In this document: positions 25,218 to 33,806 of the stretch, piece by piece
Layout of the letters: every line of letters begins with the position of its first letter
Numbering within the stretch: the first letter of the stretch is position 1
Assembly: GCA_902798545.1 (NCBI GenBank)
Contig: CADBWQ010000020.1
Location: forward strand, 23,881-87,880
Direction of reading: 5' to 3'
DNA from: Oscillospiraceae bacterium
GTDB taxonomy: Bacteria > Bacillota > Clostridia > Oscillospirales > Oscillospiraceae
Length of the DNA: 64,000 nt
Program-made: the position numbers and the translations under genes
The notes under the pieces: generated by a model
Seen by the model: only the letters and a program-made list of their open reading frames with translations
What the model was told of the DNA's origin: nothing
The model's database searches: none

Positions 25218-26102
25218 TCAATCCATATCGATATTACAGTAAGTCCACTGGCGAACCCACTCTGTGGTTTCACCTGGAGCAATTGTGATCGGGTAGAACG
25301 TTTCGACTGAAATAATATGATCGATTGACCATATGTCTATTCCTTCCGGCTTAAAGTTTACTTCCGCTTTGACATAAGCTTTGCTCTCTTTATTGCGTAA
25401 GGTCCATTCGAATACACTAACATCACAGATTTCCTCAGGAGCTACGTTTACAAGCGCCGCTCTCGGATTATAGTCACTAAAAGTGTACCCATGTCCGTTT
25501 CCGCATACTGTTCCAACAACCTTTTCAGACCCACGATCAAGAAGCGCCGGCATCTCGATCGTGTAGGATGGGCCGAGAGGCTTTCTCTCAATCGTCATAA
25601 AATTGTGACAGAACTCTTTCATGACGAGAGGCTTCTCCCCTTCATTTTTCAGACATGTTGTCATCATGAGCCTGTTTTGTATGATTCTGAGCGTTTTCTC
25701 CTGAGACACCGCATAACCGTTACACATGACCGGCTCGGTTTTAAATATGAGTGTCCCCTTGTCCACCTGCTTCCATGAAACGGGAAAGAAGTCCGTTTCA
25801 TATTTTCTGAAAAAACAGAACGGATCATCATCCGGCTTTGTGAACAGACCTATACCGAATTTTGGGAACTTACTTCCAGCAGGCACTTCATCACACGCTT
25901 CTGGGAAAAGATACTCATTACACAATCCCACACCGCCTGTGCTCGGGTGAACCAAATTTGTCGGCTCACTTGTGCAAAACTCATACTTGTTATCCAGTAA
26001 TACAGATGTAATAAATCCTGCGTGGTCAAATCTGGACGTTGTATCAGGGAACACATGAGGCTCGGCAACTGTAATTGCCAATCTTTCATTCTCCAACCGC
26101 AT
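25218..26102 (-). CDS. Aldose-1-epimerase-like (galactose mutarotase fold) protein
   Basis: 294 residues, beta-rich. Starts MRLENERLAITVAEPHVFPD and contains STGGVGLCNEY, MKEFCHNFMTIERKPLGPSY (about 160-180) and DVSVFEWTLRNKESKAYVKA, with a C-terminal APGETTEWVRQWTY strand. The pattern matches the aldose-epimerase-like beta-supersandwich seen in several sugar operons; the canonical catalytic His-Glu pair is not obvious from inspection, so anomer interconversion is a probable rather than proven role. The AT-rich composition matches its neighbours. Confidence 0.65.
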   Translation of the reverse strand: MRLENERLAITVAEPHVFPDTTSRFDHAGFITSVLLDNKYEFCTSEPTNLVHPSTGGVGLCNEYLFPEACDEVPAGSKFPKFGIGLFTKPDDDPFCFFRKYETDFFPVSWKQVDKGTLIFKTEPVMCNGYAVSQEKTLRIIQNRLMMTTCLKNEGEKPLVMKEFCHNFMTIERKPLGPSYTIEMPALLDRGSEKVVGTVCGNGHGYTFSDYNPRAALVNVAPEEICDVSVFEWTLRNKESKAYVKAEVNFKPEGIDIWSIDHIISVETFYPITIAPGETTEWVRQWTYCNIDMD

Positions 26103-26114
26103 AATTTGCTCCGA

Positions 26115-26999
26115 TCAAATCAGTTTCCGATCATGTATGGAGACCGGATGCCCGGGACCGACGACCTGCGCTCTTTCTCTGTTATTTACATTGATCAGCA
26201 CCAGTTCCGGATCCCCACCTTCCTGTGCTGGGCAATCGGGTGCATCAAACATACCATAATGATACGGAACAAGATAGGCATCAGCATATTTGTTGGCAAG
26301 CAACGCAGCACCTGGACGGCTCAGATGGAAGATACACCGAGAAACGTCAAGCGGAAGCAGTACAATATCTTCATAATAAAGATTCTCCTGCATCAGTCTT
26401 GTATCTCCTGTAAAGTATACCCCTCCATCGCCAGTACGAACGATAAATCCCACACAGTCCTCCGGATAGAACCGTTTTCCGTCATCTATGCAGTGCCACG
26501 GATGATCGCCCGGTGTAATCTCGATTTTGATGTCGTTTACTTCATACTTTTCTCCAGCATGACATACTGTGTAGTTATATGGCTTCATCCCTTGCTTTAC
26601 CAGCGTTTCGAACACACGTGCAGATCCCATCAGCGGAATATCTCTATCAGCAAGCTGATTGATCGTTTCCGGATTTGCGTGATCCGCATCGTCATGGGTA
26701 AACAGAATCATATCACACCGTACAACATCTTTGGTGTAAAGTGGGAACGGACGAAGCATGATATGCCCAGCGGCATCCACCATAGGGGTTTCCGATTTCA
26801 GTTCAAGAATCGGATCAATCAGGATGATAGTTCCACGCGCGTTTAAAAGGAATCCACCGCCGCCAAGCCAATATAGTGTCGTGAAGTCCTGTTTTTCAAA
26901 TGCGGATGCTGAGATTGCCTCTGTCGGCGGTGCAACAACTGGAACTCTGTTATCCAAATCAACAAGTTCATTCATCATGTCTCGGATATAGTTTGCCAT
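26115..26999 (-). CDS. MBL-fold metal-dependent hydrolase (UlaG-like)
   Basis: 294 residues from MANYIRDMMNELVDLDNRVP. Metallo-beta-lactamase fold landmarks: TIILIDPIL (about 60), FTHDDADHANPETINQL (about 100), GDHPWH (about 164), GGVYFTGDTRL (about 190) and PYHYGMFD (about 245). The usual HxHxDH zinc motif reads HDDADH, with Asp replacing the second His. UlaG-type members are lactonases that open sugar lactones, which would fit a pathway with two dehydrogenases upstream and downstream. An internal upstream start at 27029 is rejected for lack of a ribosome site. Confidence 0.8.
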   Translation of the reverse strand: MANYIRDMMNELVDLDNRVPVVAPPTEAISASAFEKQDFTTLYWLGGGGFLLNARGTIILIDPILELKSETPMVDAAGHIMLRPFPLYTKDVVRCDMILFTHDDADHANPETINQLADRDIPLMGSARVFETLVKQGMKPYNYTVCHAGEKYEVNDIKIEITPGDHPWHCIDDGKRFYPEDCVGFIVRTGDGGVYFTGDTRLMQENLYYEDIVLLPLDVSRCIFHLSRPGAALLANKYADAYLVPYHYGMFDAPDCPAQEGGDPELVLINVNNRERAQVVGPGHPVSIHDRKLI

Positions 27000-27015
27000 C
27001 TCAATTTTACCTCTT

Positions 27016-27804
27016 TCAGTTTTCAACACGAGGAACCCAACGTGTAAGTCTTTTTTCTATTAATCGGATAAGCATATTAGCAAGCATACTGCAAATCGTG
27101 ATAAGCAGAACGCCAACCAGCAAAAGATCAGTTTTGATGAATCTTCTTCCTTCGATGATCAAATAGCCAAACCCAGTAGCTGTTCCCATAAACTCTGCTG
27201 CGACACACATACCGAATGAGTTTGCTGCGACAACACGAATACCGGCTATGATATCCGGAGTTATGGCCGGAATCAGGACGGTACGAAATACATCCCATGT
27301 ATTCGCACCAAGCGATCTTGCCGCATCCAGATAAAGCGGATCAACATTACGAACTGCTTCAATCGTATTTACTACCAATACGACCCAAGCACCAAATGCA
27401 ATTACTATGATTTTAGATTTATCACCAATTCCAAACCACAGAATGAATAGCGGAATAAGCGCAAGGGGTGGCATAGGACGGATAAACTCCACAAGCGGCT
27501 CCAGAATGTTTCTAACATTTTTATTCCATCCTATAAACAACCCCATGATGATGCCGATTGCAGAGCCCACAAAAAATCCAACTACAATTCTGTGCAAGCT
27601 GGACGTGATGTGCCGCGGGATATCTTTTGAATACTTTATAAAGCACTGAACGATTTCCTGTGGTGATGGCAGATACAAGTCCGGAATACTTGTAAAATTT
27701 GAAAGCACATACCACAATATCAGTGTAAGCGCAATACCGCTGACATTCTGAATTCTTTTAATGTTCTGCTCGTTGTACAGTCGTTTTGCCTTGTTTTCGT
27801 TCAT
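27016..27804 (-). CDS. ABC transporter permease, SsuC/TauC type
   Basis: 262 residues with about six membrane segments. The EAA coupling loop is visible as YLDAARSLGANTWDVFRTVL (about 165-190). This family pairs as a homodimer with an SsuB/TauB ATPase and an NMT1/SsuA-like binding protein and imports sulfonates, nitrate, thiamine precursors or other small anionic or heterocyclic compounds. Its start overlaps the ATPase gene stop by four bases (translation coupling). Confidence 0.9.
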   Translation of the reverse strand: MNENKAKRLYNEQNIKRIQNVSGIALTLILWYVLSNFTSIPDLYLPSPQEIVQCFIKYSKDIPRHITSSLHRIVVGFFVGSAIGIIMGLFIGWNKNVRNILEPLVEFIRPMPPLALIPLFILWFGIGDKSKIIVIAFGAWVVLVVNTIEAVRNVDPLYLDAARSLGANTWDVFRTVLIPAITPDIIAGIRVVAANSFGMCVAAEFMGTATGFGYLIIEGRRFIKTDLLLVGVLLITICSMLANMLIRLIEKRLTRWVPRVEN

Positions 27805-28568
27805 CTGACCATAACCTCCGCAAGCAATGTTTTCATCTCTATAAATTCAGTATCAGCTCGAAGTTCAGGCAATCTCGGTCTGCTGAAAGGAATCTCCTGG
27901 ATAACATTCAGAGACTCGCAGTCACCTTCCGGTTTTTGCAGAACAATAACTCTGTTTGCCAGGAAAAGAGCTTCTTCAAGATCATGTGTTATGAAAAGCA
28001 CCGTTTTCTTTTCCTGATCCCAGATTTTAAGAAGCTCCAGCTGCATCTGCTTTTTTGTGATGTCATCAAGCGCTCCAAATGGTTCATCCATCAGAAGAAC
28101 ATCCGGAGAGTTTGCATATGCACGGGCAATATCTACACGCTTGCTCATACCTCCGGAGAGTTCTTTCGGATAGAGATGCTCATATCCTTCCAGTCCCACC
28201 ATCTTGATATAGCGTCTTGTTATTTCTTCAATTTTGCTTTTAGGTAAACGTGCAATCCGCGGTCCATAGCTAACGTTTTGTTCAACCGTCATCCAAGGAA
28301 ATGCAGCATATTTCTGGAAAACCATACCAACTTTACTGTTAACATTGTTTACAGCCTTCCCTTCGAGCAGCACTCTCCCTTGAGTAGGCTTTAACATACC
28401 TGCCAGAATGTTAATCAGTGTGCTCTTGCCGCATCCTGAAGGACCGACTATTGCAACGAACTGCCCATTTTCTACTGAAAAAGTCAGATTTTTTAATGCA
28501 GTTATAGTTCCCTTTCTGGTTGAAAAAAGCATACTGATATTTTCTGCGCTAAGAATCGTATTATCCAT
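27801..28568 (-). CDS. ABC transporter ATP-binding protein, SsuB/TauB type
   Basis: 255 residues. Walker A GPSGCGKST (about 41), Q-loop MVFQKYAAFPW, signature LSGGMSKRVDIARAY (about 137), Walker B VLLMDEPFGALDD (about 160) and the switch His in FITHDLEEAL are all intact. Energises the permease encoded immediately downstream. Preceded by the substrate-binding protein gene with an 81-base gap. Confidence 0.92.
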   Translation of the reverse strand: MDNTILSAENISMLFSTRKGTITALKNLTFSVENGQFVAIVGPSGCGKSTLINILAGMLKPTQGRVLLEGKAVNNVNSKVGMVFQKYAAFPWMTVEQNVSYGPRIARLPKSKIEEITRRYIKMVGLEGYEHLYPKELSGGMSKRVDIARAYANSPDVLLMDEPFGALDDITKKQMQLELLKIWDQEKKTVLFITHDLEEALFLANRVIVLQKPEGDCESLNVIQEIPFSRPRLPELRADTEFIEMKTLLAEVMVR

Positions 28569-28649
28569 GGATGCTCCTTTTTACGATGTAGAAATATGAA
28601 TAATGGCATGGCCAAACTCAGTTCAGCCATGCCATTACAATGGAAGGAA

Positions 28650-29789
28650 TTATCCGAGCTGAACAGCTGCCTCGTGTACCTGTTTGAGCGTATCAAGCTG
28701 AACCGTCAGGTCAACAGCACCTTCGTCGACCTGTTTCTGAGTATTAATCCAGGCGTTAAGAGAACCGCCATAGATTTCTACGAAGTCCCAAGGTGCGCCG
28801 CTCTCAAAGAAGTATGCCGGTGTTTGTTCCATATTCGGCCATGGATCAATATTGTTAGCAACATTCAGCATATCTTCTACCGTGTATGTGGAACCAGTAT
28901 ATGCGCTGGTAACCTCTGCCAGTTTCTCAATATATGTTGAATCTTCACCGTAAATGCCATCGATTGCTTTAAACCAAACCTGCCGCATCTTTGCGAGCGT
29001 ATCCATGTTGTTCTCGATATAATCAGTTGTTGCCATTTCAACGCTCAGGCAAACAGCCTGACCGCCAAGTTCAACAGCGGAAACCAGCTTAGAGCAACCT
29101 TTTTCACTTAGAGAATTGACCTGCGGGAATCCACCAAGCTCAAAATCACCAGTTCCCTCCAGGAACGCAAGTGCGCCTTCAACATCGGAAATATCCATAT
29201 AATTGATATCTTCCGGCTTGAGATTAGCAGCCTTCAGCGCAGCGTTAAGGGGGAGAACAGAGCCGGTGCCACGGTCCATTACCATTGTGCGGCCCTTCAG
29301 TTGTGCGCAGGCATCTGCCGTGGCCTGAACCTTTGCTTCTTCTTCACTCATACCGGCAGCAATATACTCATCATAGAAATCCGTGTAGAGCTTAATGTCG
29401 CCGCCGTTGCTGACCAGACTCTCAGGACGAACCATAATTGCGAACCCAACAAAGCCGCAGGTGCAGGACACAGCACGGACGTTCGGGAAACGGCTGAATA
29501 CAAGCGGTCCGGAGCCGGAGTTACCACAAGCTATATCGATATCACCTGCTGCAAGCGCCTCCGCACAAGTAATGTCATCTGCAAATACAGTTACCTCCAG
29601 ATCAATTCCAACCTCATCAAACATTCCAAGTTCATCTGCCATCATCCATGGCATCCAGTCGGTGTACGGGAGAAGCCCGAAACGTACCGTTGTCTTCTCT
29701 TCCCCAGCTGCAAACGCAGGACATGAAAGCGTAACGCACAGCATCAGGGCCAAGACCAGACATAGACCTTTAGAGAGAATGCGCTTCAT
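28650..29789 (-). CDS. ABC transporter substrate-binding protein, SsuA/NMT1-like
   Basis: 379 residues from MKRILSKGLCLVLALMLCVT, with AGGAGG eight bases upstream; a longer frame is rejected. A Sec signal peptide ends near CPAFAAG. The mature protein begins KTTVRFGLLPYTDWMPWMMA, the hallmark opening of the SsuA/THI5/NMT1-like periplasmic-binding family, with GDIDIACGNSGSG and the C-terminal helices expected of a type 2 binding fold. No lipobox is visible, so retention at the cell surface would need another means. The ligand is not predictable from sequence. Confidence 0.88.
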   Translation of the reverse strand: MKRILSKGLCLVLALMLCVTLSCPAFAAGEEKTTVRFGLLPYTDWMPWMMADELGMFDEVGIDLEVTVFADDITCAEALAAGDIDIACGNSGSGPLVFSRFPNVRAVSCTCGFVGFAIMVRPESLVSNGGDIKLYTDFYDEYIAAGMSEEEAKVQATADACAQLKGRTMVMDRGTGSVLPLNAALKAANLKPEDINYMDISDVEGALAFLEGTGDFELGGFPQVNSLSEKGCSKLVSAVELGGQAVCLSVEMATTDYIENNMDTLAKMRQVWFKAIDGIYGEDSTYIEKLAEVTSAYTGSTYTVEDMLNVANNIDPWPNMEQTPAYFFESGAPWDFVEIYGGSLNAWINTQKQVDEGAVDLTVQLDTLKQVHEAAVQLG

Positions 29790-29944
29790 TTTTTGAACCT
29801 CCTGAAAATATATTTGTGCAACCTCTTCAAATAGTTTTCCAGCCATTTTGAAGAAGATTTGCCCTAGTTTGAATTCTGCTCTTCCGCAGTTTTAACAACG
29901 CTTTTTATAATCATAATAAAAAGTGGCATTAAAAAATGAACAGA

Positions 29945-29977
29945 CATTTTATATCATATTAATTGTCGTATAAAATG
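29945..29977. promoter_or_regulatory. Candidate ROK operator upstream of the transporter operon
   Basis: Perfect inverted repeat CATTTTATA (29945-29953) / TATAAAATG (29969-29977) in the 236-base gap between the ROK gene and the binding-protein gene. A second dyad CTTTTTAT / ATAAAAAG lies at 29901-29923, nearer the gene. Both overlap AT-rich promoter-like sequence on the minus strand. ROK repressors bind comparable AT-rich dyads. Confidence 0.45.
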
Positions 29978-30025
29978 GCTTCTGTTGACCTAATACTGCC
30001 TGTTCATAATAAGGATAATAAGGAT

Positions 30026-31210
30026 TTATGTATTCATAGGAAACCAGTTTTGAAACACGAGTTCATAACAACCTTTTGTTATGATCGTATGAAAACCTTC
30101 ATCAAAGAAAACATTGTATGAGAACAAATCTCTGAACAACGACCTTTTTTCCAGTTCCTCCATAATAAAGGGATAAAGCCGAGAATAAATATAGGAGTCA
30201 AAGCCTCCCATCCAATAGGATGGAGCATCAAACAGGTGACTGAGCAGAGCAAAAGTTTTTCCGATCATTCGACCGTTTTCTTCAATTACCTGCAATGCCG
30301 GAGCTGTATTATTGCGTACTGCATCTTCAAATATATCCCAACCAAAGCGGTTTATCTCGTGATTAATACCACTAAGCTCAAAGAACTTACGCTGAAAGCC
30401 TACGATAGATATTTCTGTTTCAATACAATTTTTTAGACCACAGTAGCAAGTGTATCCATATGTTCCCAATTGGAGATGGTTAATTTCGCCGCCAAGTCCA
30501 TGAGAACCGCGTAACAGTTTTCCAGCGCTGATAATGCCTACGCCTACGCTGTCACCTATATACAAATAAATCAAATCCGATAGCTCGGGATGTTTATGAT
30601 TCAGAGCAAGAGCAACTTCATTTGCAATATTGTCAATATAAATCGGAACACCGGAAAATCTCTCCTCGAGAATCACCCTGATATTTGAGTTTTCCAACAA
30701 CGGATTACCTGAACTGTTCTGAATCGTATTCAACCCATCCAACTCATTCCCACAAACCGCTACGCCAATACCAATTAGCAACTGGAATGGAATATGATTA
30801 TCGTCCAGCATTTTATAAATACAGTCAGATGAAAAGCGTATCAGTTCCTCCGGAGTCAGGCAGTGCTTGCAATTTATATGATCCTGAAAGACTACCTCCC
30901 CCATCAAATCCGTTATGGCAATAGTAATGATGTCTCTTTCTACAACGTTCAGACAGGCTACATATCTAGCATCATGCTTTAATTGCAACTGTTGAGGTAT
31001 ACGTCCGCCATCAGAGTTATTTGTAGAATCGGAGAGCAGATAACCATCCATAAGCAAAGCATTGCAAAGACTTGATGCAGTAGCAATACTTACACCTATG
31101 TCATTTGCGATCTGCTTTTTAGTTCTGCACTCAAGGCGCAATTGATCGATTATCTTTTTTTTATTATTGATCCGAATATCTGAGCTATGTTTAACTGTAC
31201 TTTGATACAA
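30026..31210 (-). CDS. ROK-family transcriptional regulator
   Basis: 394 residues starting at a TTG preceded by AAAGGTG seven bases away. An N-terminal winged helix (about 15-65, CRTKKQIANDIGVSIATASS) is joined to a ROK sugar-kinase-like domain with LLIGIGVAVCG, the GLGGEINHLQLG block and the zinc motif CYCGLKNCIET (about 258-268). ROK repressors respond to sugars or sugar phosphates. It heads the island, in the same direction as the transporter and enzyme genes, and likely controls them. Confidence 0.9.
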   Translation of the reverse strand: MYQSTVKHSSDIRINNKKKIIDQLRLECRTKKQIANDIGVSIATASSLCNALLMDGYLLSDSTNNSDGGRIPQQLQLKHDARYVACLNVVERDIITIAITDLMGEVVFQDHINCKHCLTPEELIRFSSDCIYKMLDDNHIPFQLLIGIGVAVCGNELDGLNTIQNSSGNPLLENSNIRVILEERFSGVPIYIDNIANEVALALNHKHPELSDLIYLYIGDSVGVGIISAGKLLRGSHGLGGEINHLQLGTYGYTCYCGLKNCIETEISIVGFQRKFFELSGINHEINRFGWDIFEDAVRNNTAPALQVIEENGRMIGKTFALLSHLFDAPSYWMGGFDSYIYSRLYPFIMEELEKRSLFRDLFSYNVFFDEGFHTIITKGCYELVFQNWFPMNT

Positions 31211-31593
31211 TTTTATACACCTTTTTCTATTGGTTATAAAAAGTATAGCCCATCATTTTGTCCCTGTCAACAACTATATGGCAAATGGCCAAAAAACTGT
31301 CAGAATAGCTAAAAATCATTGTTCAAAATTGTTTAGTTTTACTATGCTACACCGTAGGAGAAGATGGACACGATGATACCAAAAGCGACAGTTCGGCAGC
31401 AACTATCATTATTTATGTTTCCTTTGATCTGAGAAGTATACTTATTGGAGCTTATCCTGAAATCTGACAGGAAGTCCCTTATGTCAGTTAGATCCTTTAC
31501 CTGAAGGAACATCGAAATTGCAGAAGTAATAATAAATACAGCGCCAAGTCGCTCAAACGCATTATTAACTTTAATCACGTTATTTGATGCGGC
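31211..31593. other. Gap without an identifiable gene
   Basis: The minus strand is open from about 31342 upstream into the WYL fragment and encodes a partly hydrophobic stretch (LGAVFIITSAISMFLQVKDL) without recognisable homology. AT-rich like the island. Confidence 0.4.
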
Positions 31594-31707
31594 GATATAG
31601 GGCTCTCCCCCGTTCTTCAGTTTCCGGCGCTTGGTGCCGCTGTTCTCAAAGTAATGGAAGCTGACCTTCACGCCGGCATTGATGGCATCGTTCAAGGCAT
31701 CCAGGAT
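31594..31707 (-). pseudogene. WYL-regulator gene fragment (repeat copy 2)
   Basis: Encodes LDALNDAINAGVKVSFHYFE followed by NSGTKRRKLKNGGEPYI, matching residues of the intact WYL regulator encoded at 20967-21935 (nucleotides 21402-21515) with four base changes in 114 (two amino-acid changes). Sequence on either side is unrelated to the WYL gene, so this is an isolated fragment in the same orientation. Confidence 0.92.
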
Positions 31708-31785
31708 GACCCACAAAAATGGGAAGGTACAAACCTGCTGGGAAGTATTCTCGGGCGCGTAAGAAGCCAGCTCAGAAGGGGCTGA
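31705..31785 (+). pseudogene. C-terminal fragment resembling a NADAR (YbiA-like) protein
   Basis: The plus strand reads DDPQKWEGTNLLGSILGRVR then SQLRRG and a stop. The DPxxWxGxNLLGxxLxxVRxxL ending is what I associate with NADAR-family proteins. No upstream portion exists: it fuses directly to the WYL fragment at 31707. From memory only. Confidence 0.35.
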
Positions 31786-31953
31786 ACAAATAGCAATCGG
31801 CCCGCAGCGGGAATCATCTCTCCTCACCACGGGCCGGCTATATGTGCTTTATCATGCTTTGCTCCTGTTTCAAAGGATTTGTCAGATCTTAGAACCGGTC
31901 GAAAAGATCATTGTGTTATATATCAACTGACATGCGTCAGATTATTGTTTTCC

Positions 31954-32349
31954 TCAGTCGAAATCGAACATGTCGTCGAAGTCGTACATGTCGTCATAGT
32001 CGTAGTCATACAGGTCATCGTCATAGTAGTATCCGTAAGCATTTCCGGCAGGCTGGGTGTATCCGCCGTGATACTCGGTGCTGAAGTCCGTGACTCTGCC
32101 GGTGTTCACATCGACGTCCATGTCGTACTCCGTGTTGTTCGCGTAGAACTCGATCTCGTACACTTCGCGGCCATCGTCATAATCCCTGTGGCACTTCGTG
32201 AAGTTCGCATCCGCCGCCTTCACGCCGGCGTAATCCAGTGCGACTTTCTTTGCCTGCTCCGCAGTGAGCGGTCCCCGTGCGGCGAAGGCGGTCACGCCCA
32301 GCGCCAGCATCATGACAACTACCAGTACCATTGCAACTGCTTTTTTCAT
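31954..32349 (-). CDS. Secreted PepSY-domain protein with Asp/Tyr-rich tail
   Basis: 131 residues: a signal peptide (MKKAVAMVLVVVMMLALGVT AFA), one PepSY domain (about 28-90, LTAEQAKKVALDYAGVKAAD ... EYDMDVDVNTGRVTDFSTE) and a C-terminal tail very rich in Asp and Tyr (YYYDDDLYDYDYDDMYDFDD). PepSY domains are often protease-inhibitory or regulatory outside the membrane. The acidic tail may bind cations or cell wall. Isolated gene with its own leader; a good ribosome site (AAAGGAGAAA) precedes the start. Confidence 0.82.
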   Translation of the reverse strand: MKKAVAMVLVVVMMLALGVTAFAARGPLTAEQAKKVALDYAGVKAADANFTKCHRDYDDGREVYEIEFYANNTEYDMDVDVNTGRVTDFSTEYHGGYTQPAGNAYGYYYDDDLYDYDYDDMYDFDDMFDFD

Positions 32350-32495
32350 TTTCTTTTTCTCCTTTTTGTTTTTAATTTTGTTTGGGGCCTGTCGGCCTCT
32401 GTTTTTTGATTACGTGCGCAGTATAGCACAGACAAAATCACAGAAGTGTCACAAAAGTAAAAGCAATTCGCAAAAATTACAGCTCCTATAGTAGA

Positions 32496-32527
32496 GGACA
32501 CCGGTCAGCTTCGGCTGGCCGGTGTTC
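32496..32527 (+). promoter_or_regulatory. UUCG-capped hairpin in 5' leader
   Basis: A 14-bp stem with two G-U pairs closed by TTCG (32510-32513), ending 13 bases before the AAGGAG ribosome site of the next gene. No T tract follows, so it may be a remnant terminator or an mRNA-stabilising hairpin. Confidence 0.55.
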
Positions 32528-32553
32528 GACTATTTATTAAGGAGTTGAACATC

Positions 32554-33003
32554 ATGACTTTTGAAGAGGTCAGTAAATCCATGAACGCAGCGATCATGCA
32601 GCTCTCCCCTGATGATCTTCCGCAGTATCTCTCGCGGCAAGAATTCTCCCCGCGTCCATTCACAGATTATATGCGGCAGAAGTTGCGGGAGAAAAAGATC
32701 CCCCAGAAAGAGGTTTTCATCAGAGCCGATCTGGATGACCGATACGGCTACAAACTGATCTCCGGAGAAAAACAGACGCAGCAGCGCGATACCATTCTGC
32801 GCATCTGCCTCGCGACTGAGTTCACACTGGGTGAAGCCCAGGAAGCCCTTGTCCTGTATGGCATGGCTCCGCTGTATGAAAAGATCCGGCGCGACACGGC
32901 ATTCATCGTTGCATTCAACAACCGGATCTATGAAATACATGATGTAGATGCCATACTCCGCGAAAACGACTTGCCGCCGTTCCTGCTTCCGGATCCGGAC
33001 TGA
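32554..33003 (+). CDS. Putative helix-turn-helix-like regulatory protein, hypothetical
   Basis: 149 residues from the ATG at 32554 (AAGGAG nine bases upstream). All-helical appearance; the middle part FTDYMRQKLREKKIPQKEVF ... GYKLISGEKQTQQRDTILRI (about 40-85) is laid out like a degenerate XRE helix-turn-helix, followed by LATEFTLGEAQEALVLYGMA. Similar proteins are, from memory, frequent in gut Clostridia and lack a function. No operon partner is obvious; the secreted protein gene 120 bases downstream may share the transcript. Confidence 0.6.
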   Translation: MTFEEVSKSMNAAIMQLSPDDLPQYLSRQEFSPRPFTDYMRQKLREKKIPQKEVFIRADLDDRYGYKLISGEKQTQQRDTILRICLATEFTLGEAQEALVLYGMAPLYEKIRRDTAFIVAFNNRIYEIHDVDAILRENDLPPFLLPDPD

Positions 33004-33125
33004 ATCACAGCTCCCCGCACAGAAAGCTGTGTTTTGCCACCTGTGCGGGGGCAATATTCTCTCTACGATTCTGCTATACTGATACTGCTCAAATCCACAT
33101 CATATTATTTCAGGAGGTTATCATT

Positions 33126-33623
33126 ATGAAAAAACTGTTCTCTGCACTGCTGGCTCTCTGCCTTGTTCTCTGCCTCTTCCCTGTTTCCGCGTCTGCAGCG
33201 AATTCCATCAGCGACTATAGCGACACGCAGCTGAAACAGCTGTATGAGATGGTCAGGGATGAAATGGTAAAGCGCGGGCTTCCCCTCGCCCAGGAAATCA
33301 CGCTGAAAGAAGGCAAATTCATTATCGGCCAGGACATTCAGGCCGGCAGCTACACGATCAAGTGCACCGAAACCTTTGGCGACACTTATGGGAACGCTTA
33401 CTCTTCCCTCGGTGGTCTGTTCGGCGGTGATCTGGGCGGGATGATGAATTCTCTCGGCGGCATGATGGGCGATCTCGTCAATGCCCAGGTAGAGATTCTC
33501 GGGGACTATGGCACCGTAATTAAGTCCTTTGAGCTGGGCATCGGTGATACTTCACGGATCACCCTGGAAGAGGGTACGGCACTGCAGATCAGTGACGGAA
33601 CCTGCGTGCTGACTGCAGACTGA
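33126..33623 (+). CDS. Secreted hypothetical protein
   Basis: 165 residues with a clear signal peptide (MKKLFSALLALCLVLCLFPV, cleavage after SASA). The start of the mature part is helical (SDYSDTQLKQLYEMVRDEMV), then KEGKFIIGQDIQAGSYTIKC resembles the beta-strand that opens many extracellular gut-bacterial domains. A Gly-rich flexible loop (SSLGGLFGGDLGGMMNSLGG) interrupts it. No family recognised. A strong AGGAGG ribosome site is present. Confidence 0.7.
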   Translation: MKKLFSALLALCLVLCLFPVSASAANSISDYSDTQLKQLYEMVRDEMVKRGLPLAQEITLKEGKFIIGQDIQAGSYTIKCTETFGDTYGNAYSSLGGLFGGDLGGMMNSLGGMMGDLVNAQVEILGDYGTVIKSFELGIGDTSRITLEEGTALQISDGTCVLTAD

Positions 33624-33679
33624 AAAATAGTCCAAACATGGAGGTGCTTTTATGAAAAACGGACAAACAGACAGATTTA

Positions 33680-33806
33680 CCCGTCCGGCGGCAGCGTCAG
33701 CAAAGCCCTTCTCGATTTCCGCTTTCAACTGCTCCTTCGTGAGATTGCTCATGTCCGGGACGGGGACGGCGGGCGGTTTCATCTTCGGTGCTGTTCTATT
33801 CTTCAT
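33680..33806 (-). pseudogene. Truncated third gene of the toxin-antitoxin operon
   Basis: Starts at ATG 33806 overlapping the toxin stop (MKNRTAPKMKPPAVPVPDMS ... LTKEQLKAEIEKGFADAAAG RV) and resembles the front half of a RelB/DinJ-like antitoxin, then loses similarity at about 33680. Exactly there, on the opposite strand, a gene-like start with GGAGG and ATG 33652 (MKNGQTDRF) also breaks off. The two truncated ends mark a recombination junction. Confidence 0.4.
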
